From assembly GCA_030998225.1 (NCBI GenBank), contig JAPYXD010000414.1, positions 61,106 through 125,105 of the forward strand: 64,000 bases of DNA, read 5' to 3'. Shown here piece after piece: positions 13,353 through 25,585 of the stretch. The number at the start of each line of letters is the position of its first letter. The first letter of the stretch is position 1. A program made the translations under genes and the position numbers. This DNA comes from Diplolepis rosae. Its lineage: Eukaryota > Arthropoda > Insecta > Hymenoptera > Diplolepididae. The notes beneath the pieces are model-generated. The model saw only the letters and a program-made list of their open reading frames with translations. It was not told where the DNA came from and searched no databases.

Positions 13353-15654
13353 GCCACTTTAGAAAAATTCTTATAATCCTAAGAACTCGCGCATTACTTG
13401 GCCACTTTACTTTAGGTCAGAGTCCGGACATCTCGCGTATTAGTTGGCCACTTTATAACATTTCTTATACTCCTAAGAATTCGCGCATTACTTGGCCACA
13501 CTTTTTAAGACAGACTTCGTTTAACTCGCGTATTACTTGGCTACTTATAAAAATTCTTATACTCCTAAGAACTCGCGCATTACTTGGCCACCTTACTTAA
13601 AGTCAGAGTCCGGAAATCTCGCGTACTACTTGACCACTTTAGAAAAATTCTTACACTCCTAAGAAATCGCGCATTACTTGGCCACCTTACTTTAAGTCAG
13701 AGTTCGGATATCTCGCGTATTACTTGGCCACTTTATAACAATTCTCTTACTCCTAAGAATTCGCGCATTACTTGGCCACTCTTTTCAAGACAGACTTCGT
13801 TTAACTCGCGTATTACTTGGCTACTTATAAAAATTCTTATACTCCTAAGAACTCGCGCATTACTTGGCCACTTTACTTTCAGTCAGAGTCCGGAAATCTC
13901 GCGTATTAGTTGGCCACGTTATAACAGTTCTTATACTCCTAAAAATTCGCGCATTACTTGATCACCTTACTTAAAGTCAGAGTCGGGAAATCTCGCGTAT
14001 TACTTTGCCACTTTATAAAAACTCTTATACTCCTGAGAACTCGCGCATTACTTGGCCACCTTATTTTAAGTCAGAGCCCGGAAATCTCGCGTATTACTTG
14101 GCCACTTTATAAAAATTCTTATACTCCTAAGAATTCGCGCATTACTTGGCCACCTTATTTAAAGTCAGAGTACGGAAATCTCGCGTATTACTTGGCCACT
14201 TTAGAAAAATTCTTATAATCCTAAGAACTCGCGCATTACTTGGCCACTTTACTTTAAGTCAGAGTCCGGAAATCTCGCGTATTAGTTGGCCACTTTATAA
14301 CAATTCTTATACTCCTAAGAATTCGCGCATTACTTGGCCACTCTTTTTAAGACAGACTTCGTTTAACTCGCGTATTACTTGGCTACTTATAAAAATTCTT
14401 ATACTCCTAAGAACTCGCGCATTACTTGGCCACCTTACTTAAAGTCAGAGTCCGGAAATCTCGCGTACTACTTGACCACTTTAGAAAAATTCTTATACTC
14501 CTATGAATTCGCGTATTACTTGGCCACGTTATAAAAATTCTTACACTCCTAAGAACTCGCGCATTACTTGGCCACTTTACTTCAAGTCAGAGTCCGGAAA
14601 TCTCGCGTATTAGTTGGCCACTTTATAACAATTCTTATACTCCTAAGAATTCGCGCATTACTTGGCCACTCTTTTCAAGACAGACTTCGTGTAACTCGCG
14701 TATTACTTGGCTACTTATAAAAATTCTTATACTCCTAAGAACTCGCGCATTACTTGGCCACCTTACTTAAAGTCAGAGTCCGGAAATCTCGCGCATTATT
14801 TGGCCACTGTTTTCAGGACAGGCTTCGTCTAACTCGCGTATTACGAGTCCACTTATGTATTTATATCAGTCATGAGGTCCATTGAACTCGCGCATTACTT
14901 GGCCACCTTTCTTACGGTCAGAGTCCGGCAATCTCGCGTATTACTTGGCCACTTTATAACAATTCTCTTACTCCTAAGAATTCGCGCATTACTTGGCCAC
15001 TCTTTTCAAGACAGACTGCGTTTAACTCGCGTATTACTTGGCCACTTATAAAAATTCTTATACTCCTAAGAACTCGCGCATTACTTGGCCACTTTACTTT
15101 CAGTCAGAGTCCGGAAATCTCGCGTATTAGTTGGCCACGTTATAAAAATTCTTATACTCCTAAGAATTCACGCATTACTTGGCCTCCTTACTTAAAGTCA
15201 GAGTCCGGAAATCTCGAGTATTACTTTGCCACTTTATAAAAATTCTTACACTCCTAAGAATTCACGCATTACTTGGCCTCCTTACTTAAAGTCAGAGTCC
15301 GGAAATCTCGCGTATTAGTTGGCCACGTTATAACGGTTCTTATACTCCTAAGAATTCGCGCATTACTTGATCACCTTACTTAAAGTTAGAGTCGGGAAAT
15401 CTCGCGTATTACTTGGCCACTTTATAAAAAATTCTTATACTCCTAAGAACTCGCGCATTACTTGGCCACTTTACTTAAAGTCAGAGTCCGGAAATCTCGC
15501 GTACTACTTGACCACTTTAGAAAAATTCTTATACTCCTATGAATTCGCGTATTACTTGGCCACGTTATAAAAATTCTTACACTCCTAAGAACTCGCGCAT
15601 TACTTGGCCACTTTACTTCAAGTCAGAGTCCGGAAATCTCGCGTATTAGTTGGC
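13353..15654 (+). repeat. Higher-order repeat, copy 4 (shortest)
   Basis: Matches 11,054-13,355 at an offset of 2,299 bp. Landmarks include TTGATCACC monomers at 11,659 and 13,958 and E spacers at 12,554 and 14,853. The match ends at 15,654: here the sequence continues with a TTTATAACAATTC monomer, whereas the partner at 13,355 goes into TTTAGAAAAATTC. Successive periods thus shrink from 4,322 to 3,052 to 2,299 bp. Confidence 0.82.
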
Positions 15655-15789
15655 CACTTTATAACAATTCTTATACTCCTAAGAATTCGCGCATTACTTG
15701 GCCACTCTTTTCAAGACAGACTTCGTGTAACTCGCGTATTACTTGGCTACTTATAAAAATTCTTATACTCCTAAGAACTCGCGCATTAC

Positions 15790-16225
15790 TTGGCCACCTT
15801 ACTTAAAGTCAGAGTCCGGAAATCTCGCGAATTATTTCGCCACTGTTTTCAGGACAGGCTTCGTCTAACTCGCGTATTACGAGTCCACATATGTATTTAT
15901 ATCAGTCATGAGGTCCATTGAACTCGCGCATTACTTGGCCACCTTATTTTAAGTCAGAGCCCGGAAATCTCGCGTATTACTTGGCCACTTTATAAAAATT
16001 CTTATACTCCTAAGAATTCACGCATTACTTGGCCTCCTTACTTAAAGTCAGAGTCCGGAAATCTCGCGTATTACTTGGCCACATTAGAAAAATTCTTATA
16101 CTCCTAAGAATTCGCGCATTACTTGGCCACCTCATTTAAAGTCAGAGTCCGGAAATCTCGCGTATTACTTGGCCACTTTAGAAAAATTCTTATAATCCTA
16201 AGAACTCGCGCATTACTTGGCCACT
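15790..16225 (+). repeat. Displaced copy of the 5.9-6.4 kb segment
   Basis: This block repeats about 5,929-6,364 at an offset of 9,861 bp. Shared private variants are the D core GCGAATTATTTCGCC (5,966 and 15,827), the E spacer beginning CACATATG, and the CCACATTAGAAAAATTC monomer (near 6,218 and 16,079). The match fades after about 16,225, where AGCCAGAGACC replaces GGTCAGAGTCC. It restores the tail segment that copies 2 to 4 had lost. Confidence 0.75.
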
Positions 16226-19200
16226 TTACTTTAAGCCAGAGACCGGAAATCTCGCGTATTATTTGGCCACTTTATAACAATTCTTATACTCCTAAGAATT
16301 CGCGCATTACTTGGCCACTCTTTCCAAGACAGACTGCGTTTAACTCGCGTATTACTTGGCCACTTTAGAAAAATTCTTATAATCCTAAGAACTCGCGCAT
16401 TACTTGGCCACTTTACTTTAGGTCAGAGTCCGGACATCTCGCGTATTAGTTGGCCACTTTATAACATTTCTTATACTCCTAAGAATTCGCGCATTACTTG
16501 GCCACTCTTTTTAAGACAGACTTCGTTTAACTCGCGTATTACTTGGCTACTTATAAAAATTCTTATACTCCTAAGAACTCGCGTATTACTTGGCCACCTT
16601 ACTTAAAGTCAGAGTCCGGAAATCTCGCGTACTACTTGGCCACTTTATAAAATTTCTTACACTCCTAAGAATTCGCGCATTACTTGGCCACCTTACTTTA
16701 AGTCAGAGTTCGGAAATCTCGCGTATTAGTTGGCCACTTTATAACAATTCTCTTACTCCTAAGAATTCGCGCATTACTTGGCCACTCTTTTCAAGACAGA
16801 CTGCGTTTAACTCGCGTATTACTTGGCCACTTATAAAAATTCTTATACTCCTAAGAACTCGCGCATTACTTGGCCACTTTACTTTCAGTCAGAGTCCGGA
16901 AATCTCGCGTATTAGTTGGCCACGTTATAACAGTTCTTATACTCCTAAGAATTCGCGCATTACTTGATCACCTTACTTAAAGTCAGAGTCGGGAAATCTC
17001 GCGTATTACTTTGCCACTTTATAAAAACTCTTATACTCCTAAGAACTCGCGCATTACTTGGCCACCTTATTTTAAGTCAGAGCCCGGAAATCTCGCGTAT
17101 TACTTGGCCACTTTAGAAAAATTCTTATAATCCTAAGAACTCGCGCATTACTTGGCCACTTTACTTCAAGTCAGAGTCCGGAAATCTCGCGTATTAGTTG
17201 GCCACTTTATAACAATTCTTATACTCCTAAGAATTCGCGCATTACTTGGCCACTCTTTTTAAGACAGACTTCGTTTAACTCGCGTATTACTTGGCTACTT
17301 ATAAAAATTCTTATACTCCTAAGAATTCACGCATTACTTGGCCTCCTTACTTAAAGTCAGAGTCCGGAAATCTCGCGTATTACTTGGCCACTTTATAAAA
17401 ATTCTTATACTCCTAAGAATTCGCGCATTACTTGGCCACCTTATTTAAAGTCAGAGTCCGGAAATCTCGCGTATTACTTGGCCACTTTAGAAAAATTCTT
17501 ATAATCCTAAGAACTCGCGCATTACTTGGCCACTTTACTTCAAGTCAGAGTCCGGAAATCTCGCGTATTAGTTGGCCACTTTATAACAATTCTTATACTC
17601 CTAAGAATTCGCGCATTACTTGGCCACTCTTTTCAAGACAGACTTCGTGTAACTCGCGTATTACTTGGCTACTTATAAAAATTCTTATACTCCTAAGAAC
17701 TCGCGCATTACTTGGCCACCTTACTTAAAGTCAGAGTCCGGAAATCTCGCGCATTATTTGGCCACTGTTTTCAGGACAGGCTTCGTCTAACTCGCGTATT
17801 ACGAGTCCACATATGTATTTATATCAGTCATGAGGTCCATTGAACTCGCGCATTACTTGGCCACCTTTCTTAAGGTCAGAGTCCGGAAATCTCGCGTATT
17901 ACTTGGCCACTTTATAACAATTCTCTTACTCCTAAGAATTCGCTCATTACTTAGCCACTCTTTTCAAGACAGACTGCGTTTAACTCGCGTATTACTTGGC
18001 CACTTATAAAAATTCTTATACTCCTAAGAACTCGCGCATTACTTGGCCACTTTACTTTCAGTCAGAGTCCGGAAATCTCGCGTATTAGTTGGCCACTTTA
18101 TAACAATTCTTATACTCCTAAGAATTCGCGCATTACTTGGCCACTCTTTTCAAGACAGACTTCGTGTAACTCGCGTATTACTTGGCTACTTATAAAAATT
18201 CTTATACTCCTAAGAACTCGCGCATTACTTGGCCACCTTACTTAAAGTCAGAATCCGGAAATCTCGCGAATTATTTGGCCACTGTTTTCAGGACAGGCTT
18301 CGTCTAACTCGCGTATTACGAGTCCACATATGTATTTATATCAGTCATGAGGTCCATTGAACTCGCGCATTACTTGGCCACCTTTCTTAAGGTCAGAGTC
18401 CGGAAATCTCGCGTATTACTTGGCCACTTTATAACAATTCTCTTACTCCTAAGAATTCGCGCATTACTTGGCCACTCTTTTCAAGACAGACTGCGTTTAA
18501 CTCGCGTATTACTTGGCCACTTATAAAAATTCTTATACTCCTAAGAACTCGCGCATTACTTGGCCACTTTACTTTCAGTCAGAGTCCGGAAATCTCGCGT
18601 ATTAGTTGGCCACGTTATAACAATTCTTATACTCCTAAGAATTCGCGCATTACTTGATCACCTTACTTAAAGTCAGAGTCGGGAAATCTCGCGTATTACT
18701 TTGCTACTTTATAAAAACTCTTATACTCCTAAGAACTCGCGCATTACTTGGCCACCTTATTTTAAGTCAGAGCCCGGAAATCTCGCGTATTACTTGGCCA
18801 CTTTATAAAAATTCTTATACTCCTAAGAACTCGCGTATTACTTGGCCACTTTAGAAAAATTCTTATAATCCTAAGAACTCGCGCATTACTTGGCCACTTT
18901 ACTTTAAGTCAGAGTCCGGAAATCTCGCGTATTAGTTGGCCACTTTATAACAATTCTTATACTCCTAAGAATTCGCGCATTACTTGGCCTCCTTACTTAA
19001 AGTCAGAGTCCGGAAATCTCGCGTATTACTTGGCCACGTTATAACAATTCTTATACTCCTAAGAATTCGCGCATTACTTGATCACCTTACTTAAAGTCAG
19101 AGTCGGGAAATCTCGCGTATTACTTTGCCACTTTATAAAAACTCTTATACTCCTAAGAACTCGCGCATTACTTGGCCACCTTACTTAAAGTCAGAGTCCG

Positions 19201-19529
19201 GAAATCTCGCGTACTACTTGACCACTTTATAAAAATTCTTACATTCCTAAGAATTCGCGCATTACTTCCCACCTTACTTTAAGTCAGAGTTCGGAAATCT
19301 CGCGTATTAGTTGGCCACTTATAAAAATTCTTATACTCCTAAGAACTCGCGCATTACTTGGCCACCTTACTTAAAGTCAGAGTCCGGAAATCTCGCGTAT
19401 TAGTTGGCCACGTTATAAAAATTCTTATACTCCTAAGAATTCGCGCATTACTTGGCCACCTTATTTAAAGTCAGAGTCCGGAAATCTCGCGTATTACTTG
19501 GCCACTTTAGAAAAATTCTTATAATCCTA
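16226..19529 (+). repeat. Array 1, irregular monomer order
   Basis: Same monomer classes as elsewhere in the array but no long-period register that I can follow. D-E pairs lie at 17,811 and 18,328, only 517 bp apart. The monomer near 19,266 has a shortened core reading ACTTCCCACC, and similar core deletions recur at about 23,120 (ACTTCCCACC) and 24,008 and 24,805 (ACTTGCCACC). No gene is visible. Confidence 0.8.
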
Positions 19530-21207
19530 AGAACTCGCGCATTACTTGGCCACCTTACTTAAAGTCAGAGTCCGGAAATCTCGCGCATTATTTGGCCACT
19601 GTTTTCAGGACAGGCTTCGTCTAACTCGCGTATTACGAGGCCACTTATGTATTTATATCAGTCATGAGGTCCATTGAACTCGCGCATTACTTGGCCACCT
19701 TTCTTAAGGTCAGAGTCCGGAAATCTCGCGTATTACTTGGCCACTTTAGAAAAATTCTTATACTCCTAAGAATTCGCGCATTACTTGGCCACCTTATTTA
19801 AAGTCAGAGTCCGGAAATCTAGCGTATTACTTGGCCACTTTAGAAAAATTCTTATAATCCTAAGAACTCGCGTATTACTTGGCCACTTTAGAAAAATTCT
19901 TATAATCCTAAGAACTCGCGCATTACTTGGCCACTTTACTTTAAGCCAGAGTCCGGAAATCTCGCGTATTAGTTGGCCACTTTATAACATTTCTTATACT
20001 CATAAGAATTCGCGCATTACTTGGCCACCTTACTTAAAGTCAGAGTCCGGAAATCTCGCGTATTAGTTGGCCACGTTATAACAATTCTTATACTCCTAAG
20101 AATTCGCGCATTACTTGATCACCTTACTTAAAGTCAGAGTCGGGAAATCTCGCGTATTACTTTGCCACTTTATAAAAACTCTTATAATCCTAAGAACTCG
20201 CGCATTACTTGGCCACTTTACTTTAAGTCAGAGTCCGGAAATCTCGCATATTAGTTGTCCACTTTATAACAATTCTTATACTCCTAAGAATTCGCGCATT
20301 ACTTGGCCACTCTTTTTAAGACAGACTTCGTTTAACTCGCGTATTACTTGGCTACTTATAAAAATTCTTATACTCCTAAGAACTCGCGCATTACTTGGCC
20401 ACCTTACTTAAAGTCAGAATCCGGAAATCTCGCGTACTACTTGACCACTTTAGAAAAATTCTTATACTCCTATGAATTCGCGTATTACTTGGCCACGTTA
20501 TAAAAATTCTTACACTCCTAAGAACTCGCGCATTACTTGGCCACTTTACTTCAAGTCAGAGTCCGGAAATCTCGCGTATTAGTTGGCCACTTTATAACAA
20601 TTCTTATACTCCTAAGAATTCGCGCATTACTTGGCCACTCTTTTCAAGACAGACTTCGTGTAACTCGCGTATTACTTGGCTACTTATAAAAATTCTTATA
20701 CTCCTAAGAACTCGCGCATTACTTGGCCACCTTACTTAAAGTCAGAGTCCGGAAATCTCGCGCATTATTTGGCCACTGTTTTCAGGACAGGCTTCGTCTA
20801 ACTCGCGTATTACGAGGCCACTTATTTATTTATATCAGTCATGAGGTCCATTGAACTCGCGCATTACTTGGCCACCTTTCTTAAGGTCAGAGTCCGGAAA
20901 TCTCGCGTATTACTTGGCCACTTTAGAAAAATTCTTATACTCCTAAGAATTCGCGCATTACTTGGCCACCTTATTTAAAGTCAGAGTCGGGAAATCTAGC
21001 GTATTACTTGGCCACTTTAGAAAAATTCTTATAATCCTAAGAACTCGCGTATTACTTGGCCACTTTAGAAAAATTCTTATAATCCTAAGAACTCGCGCAT
21101 TACTTGGCCACTTTACTTTAAGCCAGAGTCCGGAAATCTCGCGTATTAGTTGGCCACTTTATAACATTTCTTATACTCATAAGAATTCGCGCATTACTTG
21201 GCCACTC
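19530..21207 (+). repeat. Local tandem duplication, 1,177-bp offset
   Basis: The segment of about 500 bp starting near 19,530 recurs 1,177 bp downstream near 20,707. Both copies share a rare run of two F-type monomers in a row (near 19,840-19,910 and 21,017-21,087), the variant AAATCTAGCGTATT, and ACTCATAAGAATTC. E spacers sit at 19,645 and 20,822, the second with TTATTTATT in place of TTATGTATT. Boundaries are approximate. Confidence 0.78.
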
Positions 21208-21249
21208 TTTTTAAGACAGACTTCGTTTAACTCGCGTATTACTTGGCTA

Positions 21250-22800
21250 CTTATAAAAATTCTTATACTCCTAAGAACTCGCGCATTACTTGGCCACTTT
21301 ACTTTCAGTCAGAGTCCGGAAATCTCGCGTATTAGTTGGCCACGTTATAACAATTCTTATACTCCTAAGAATTCGCGCATTACTTGATCACCTTACTTAA
21401 AGTCAGAGTCGGGAAATCTCGCGTATTACTTTGCTACTTTATAAAAACTCTTATACTCCTAAGAACTCGCGCATTACTTGGCCACCTTATTTTAAGTCAG
21501 AGCCCGGAAATCTCGCGTATTACTTGGCCACTTTATAAAAATTCTTATACTCCTAAGAATTCACGCATTACTTGGCCTCCTTACTTAAAGTCAGAGTCCG
21601 GAAATCTCGCGTATTACTTAGCCACTTTATAAAAATTCTTATACTCCTAAGAATTCGCGCATTACTTGGCCACCTTATTTAAAGTCAGAGTCCGGAAATC
21701 TCGCGTATTACTTGGCCACTTTAGAAAAATTCTTAAAATCCTAAGAACTCGCGCATTACTTGGCCACTTTACTTTAAGTCAGAGTCCGGAAATCTCGCGT
21801 ATTAGTTGGCCACTTTATAACAATTCTTATACTCCTAAGAATTCGCGCATTACTTGGCCACTCTTTTTAAGACAGACTTCGTTTAACTCGCGTATTACTT
21901 GGCTACTTATAAAAATTCTTATACTCCTAAGAACTCGCGCATTACTTGGCCACCTTACTTAAAGTCAGAATCCGGAAATCTCGCGTACTACTTGACCACT
22001 TTAGAAAAATTCTTATACTCCTATGAATTCGCGTATTACTTGGCCACTTTATAACAATTCTTATACTCCTAAGAATTCGCGCATTACTTGGCCACTCTTT
22101 TCAAGACAGACTTCGTGTAACTCGCGTATTACTTGGCTACTTATAAAAATTCTTATACTCCTAAGAACTCGCGCATTACTTGGCCACCTTACTTAAAGTC
22201 AGAGTCCGGAAATCTCGCGCATTATTTGGCCACTGTTTTCAGGACAGGCTTCGTCTAACTCGCGTATTACGAGGCCACTTATGTATTTATATCAGTCATG
22301 AGGTCCATTGAACTCGCGCATTACTTGGCCACTTTATAACAATTCTCTTACTCCTAAGAATTCGCGCATTACTTGGCCACTCTTTTCAAGACAGACTGCG
22401 TTTAACTCGCGTATTACTTGGCCACTTATAAAAATTCTTATACTCCTAAGAACTCGCGCATTACTTGGCCACTTTACTTTCAGTCAGAGTCCGGAAATCT
22501 CGCGTATTAGTTGGCCACGTTATAACAATTCTTATACTCCTAAGAATTCGCGCATTACTTGATCACCTTACTTAAAGTCAGAGTCGGGAAATCTCGCGTA
22601 TTACTTTGCTACTTTATAAAAACTCTTATACTCCTAAGAACTCGCGCATTACTTGGCCACCTTATTTTAAGTCAGAGCCCGGAAATCTCGCGTATTACTT
22701 GGCCACTTTATAAAAATTCTTATACTCCTAAGAATTCACGCATTACTTGGCCTCCTTACTTAAAGTCAGAGTCCGGAAATCTCGCGTATTACTTGGCCAC
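21250..22800 (+). repeat. Local tandem duplication, 1,175-bp offset
   Basis: The segment 21,250-21,610 matches 22,425-22,785, including the TTGATCACC monomers at 21,384 and 22,559 and the variant TTTGCTACTTTATAAAAACTC that follows each. Upstream of the block the C-type monomers differ (AGACAGACTTCG versus AGACAGACTGCG), which marks the left edge. Boundaries are approximate. Confidence 0.72.
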
Positions 22801-25400
22801 TTTAGAAAAATTCTTAAAATCCTAAGAACTCGCGCATTACTTGGCCACTTTACTTTAAGTCAGAGTCCGGAAATCTCGCGTATTAGTTGGCCACTTTATA
22901 ACAATTCTTATACTCCTAAGAATTCGCGCATTACTTGGCCACTCTTTTCAAGACAGACTTCGTGTAACTCGCGTATTACTTGGCTACTTATAAAAATTCT
23001 TATACTCCTAAGAACTCGCGTATTACTTGGCCACCTTACTTAAAGTCAGAGTCCGGAAATCTCGCGTACTACTTGGCCACTTTATAAAAATTCTTACACT
23101 CCTAAGAATTCGCGCATTACTTCCCACCTTACTTTAATTCAGAGTTCGGAAATCTCGGGAATTAGTTGGCCACTTTATAACAATTCTTATACTCCTAAGA
23201 ATTCGCGCATTACTTGGCCACTCTTTTCAAGACAGACTTCGTGTAACTCGCGTATTACTTGGCTACTTATAAAAATTCTTATACTCCTAAGAACTCGCGT
23301 ATTACTTGGCCACCTTACTTAAAGTCAGAGTCCGGAAATCTCGCGTACTACTCGGCCACTTTAAAAAAATTCTTACACTCCTAAGAATTCGCGCATTACT
23401 TGGCCACCTTACTTTCAGTCAGAGTCCGGAAATCTCGCGTATTAGTTGGCCACTTTATAACAATTCTCTTACTCCTAAGAATTCGCGCATTACTTGGCCA
23501 CTCTTTTCAAGACAGACTTCGTGTAACTCGCGTATTACTTGGCTACTTATAAAAATTCTTATACTCCTAAGAACTCGCGCATTACTTGGCCACCTTACTT
23601 AAAGTCAGAGTCCGGAAATCTCGCGTACTACTTGACCACTTTAGAAAAATTCTTATACTCCTATGAATTCGCGTATTACTTGGCCACGTTATAAAAATTC
23701 TTACACTCCTAAGAACTCGCGCATTACTTGGCCACTTTACTTCAAGTCAGAGTCCGGAAATCTCGCGTATTAGTTGGCCACTTTATAACAATTCTTATAC
23801 TCCTAAGAATTCGCGCATTACTTGGCCACTCTTTTCAAGACAGACTTCGTGTAACTCGCGTATTACTTGGCTACTTATAAAAATTCTTATACTCCTAAGA
23901 ACTCGCGTATTACTTGGCCACCTTACTTAAAGTCAGAGTCCGGAAATCTCGCGTACTACTTGGCCACTTTAAAAAAATTCTTACACTCCTAAGAATTCGC
24001 GCATTACTTGCCACCTTACTTTAATTCAGAGTTCGGAAATCTCGCGTATTAGTTGGCCACTTTATAACAATTCTCTTACTCCTAAGAATTCGCGCATTAC
24101 TTGGCCACTCTTTTCAAGATAGACTGCGTTTAACTCGCGTATTACTTGGCCACTTATAAAAATTCTTATACTCCTAAGAACTCGCGCATTACTTGGCCAC
24201 TTTACTTTCAGTCAGAGTCCGGAAATCTCGCGTATTAGTTGGCCACGTTATAACAATTCTTATACTCCTAAGAATTCGCGCATTACTTGATCACCTTACT
24301 TAAAGTCAGAGTCGGGAAATCGCGCGTATTACTTGGCCACGTTATAAAAATTCTTACACTCCTAAGAACTCGCGCATTACTTGGCCACTTTACTTCAAGT
24401 CAGAGTCCGGAAATCTCGCGTATTAGTTGGCCACTTTATAACAATTCTTATACTCCTAAGAATTCGCGCATTACTTGGCCACTCTTTTCAAGACAGACTT
24501 CGTGTAACTCGCGTATTACTTGGCTACTTATAAAAATTCTTATACTCCTAAGAACTCGCGCATTACTTGGCCACCTTACTTAAAGTCAGAGTCCGGAAAT
24601 CTCGCGCATTATTTGGCCACTGTTTTCAGGACAGGCTTCGTCTAACTCGCGTATTACGAGGCCACTTATGTATTTATATCAGTCATGAGGTCCATTGAAC
24701 TCGCGCATTACTTGGCCACCTTTCTTAAGGTCAGAGTCCGGAAATCTCGCGTATTACTTGGCCACTTTAGAAAAATTCTTATACTCCTAAGAATTCGCGC
24801 ATTACTTGCCACCTTACTTTAATTCAGAGTTCGGAAATCTCGCGTATTAGTTGGCCACTTTATAACAATTCTCTTACTCCTAAGAATTCGCGCATTACTT
24901 GGCCACTCTTTTCAAGACAGACTGCGTTTAACTCGCGTATTACTTGGCCACTTATAAAAATTCTTATACTCCTAAGAACTCGCGCATTACTTGGCCACTT
25001 TACTTTCAGTCAGAGTCCGGAAATCTCGCGTATTAGTTGGCCACGTTATAACAATTCTTATACTCCTAAGAATTCGCGCATTACTTGATCACCTTACTTA
25101 AAGTCAGAGTCGGGAAATCTCGCGTATTACTTTGCCACTTTATAAAAACTCTTATACTCCTAAGAACTCGCGCATTACTTGGCCACCTTATTTTAAGTCA
25201 CAGCCCGGAAATCTCGCGTATTACTTGGCCACTTTATAAAAATTCTTATACTCCTAAGAATTCACGCATTACTTGGCCTCCTTACTTAAAGTCAGAGTCC
25301 GGAAATCTCGCGTATTACTTGGCCACATTATAAAAATTCTCATACTCCCAAGAACTCGCGCATTACTTGGCCACCTCACTTAAAGTCAGAGTCTGAAGTG
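22801..25400 (+). repeat. Array 1, terminal intact portion
   Basis: Intact monomers continue to the last good core near 25,355. The TTGATCACC monomer and its neighbours at 24,287 and 25,085 are 798 bp apart. Several monomers carry core deletions (ACTTGCCACC) or private variants (ACTCGGCCAC near 23,350). No other feature is seen. Confidence 0.8.
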
Positions 25401-25585
25401 CTCGCGCATCACTTTGCAACTTTTTATTAGTCTCAGAATCCGTAGTGCTACCGTATTAATTGATCTCTCTATTCAAATCAGAGTTTGAATAGCTCGCGTA
25501 ATATTTTACCACTTTACAGCAGTCTTATAATCCGGAATACTCGGACATCATACTTATCAACTTAATATTGTATTTTTCCGGGTTC
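25401..25585 (+). repeat. Degenerate edge monomers of satellite array 1
   Basis: At least three strongly diverged monomers keep the ~46-bp register: 25,401-25,447 (CTCGCGCATCACTTTGCAAC), 25,448-25,492 (CTACCGTATTAATTGATCTC, with a B-like TCAGAGTTTG) and 25,493-25,539 (CTCGCGTAATATTTTACCAC). A fourth, very weak one begins at 25,540 (CTCGGACATC). Divergence rises sharply outward, as expected where unequal exchange no longer homogenises the end of an array. Confidence 0.85.

Larger units (their letters stand above)
1..25400 (+). repeat. Satellite array 1: ~47-bp monomers with conserved 20-bp core
   Basis: Tandem array of roughly 540 monomers in one orientation, running off the left edge of the window. 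Every monomer begins with a core close to CTCGCGYATTACTTGGCCAC and continues with an A+T-rich spacer. Spacer classes by eye: A (27-28 bp, TATAAAAATTCTTATACTCC followed by TAAGAA), F (like A but with TTAGAAAAATTC and TAATCC), B (26 bp, containing TTAAAGTCAGAGTCCGG), C (25 bp, containing AAGACAGACTTCG), D (25 bp, TTTTCAGGACAGGCTTCG) and E (34 bp, TATTTATATCAGTCAT). B, C and D align with each other and A aligns with F, so the array descends from an A/B dimer of about 94 bp. Core position 7 tends to alternate C and T between neighbours. GAATTC recurs where an A or F spacer meets the next core, and TGGCCA recurs in nearly every core. The frames open in this array read the same core in all three phases, so none is coding. 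Function unknown; a structural or heterochromatic satellite is most likely. Confidence 0.97.

Noticed and set aside
531..25333. Many open frames of 60-150 codons in array 1 with peptides such as NSRITWP, RALLGHF and LAYYLAT
   Set aside because: They start at TTG rather than ATG. They also read the same 20-bp core in three different frames as monomer lengths change phase (NSRITW, RALLGH and LAYYLA are the core in frames 1 to 3). They exist because the satellite lacks frequent stops.
1..25400. CRISPR-like pattern of a constant 20-bp repeat with spacers of 25-34 bp
   Set aside because: The spacers are not unique. They fall into about six classes repeated tens to hundreds of times with higher-order periodicity. 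There are no cas genes, and the context is eukaryotic satellite DNA.
1..25400. CENP-B box in array 1
   Set aside because: The conserved core does not contain the essential CENP-B positions (TTCG...A..CGGG). Only the idea of a conserved box is shared.
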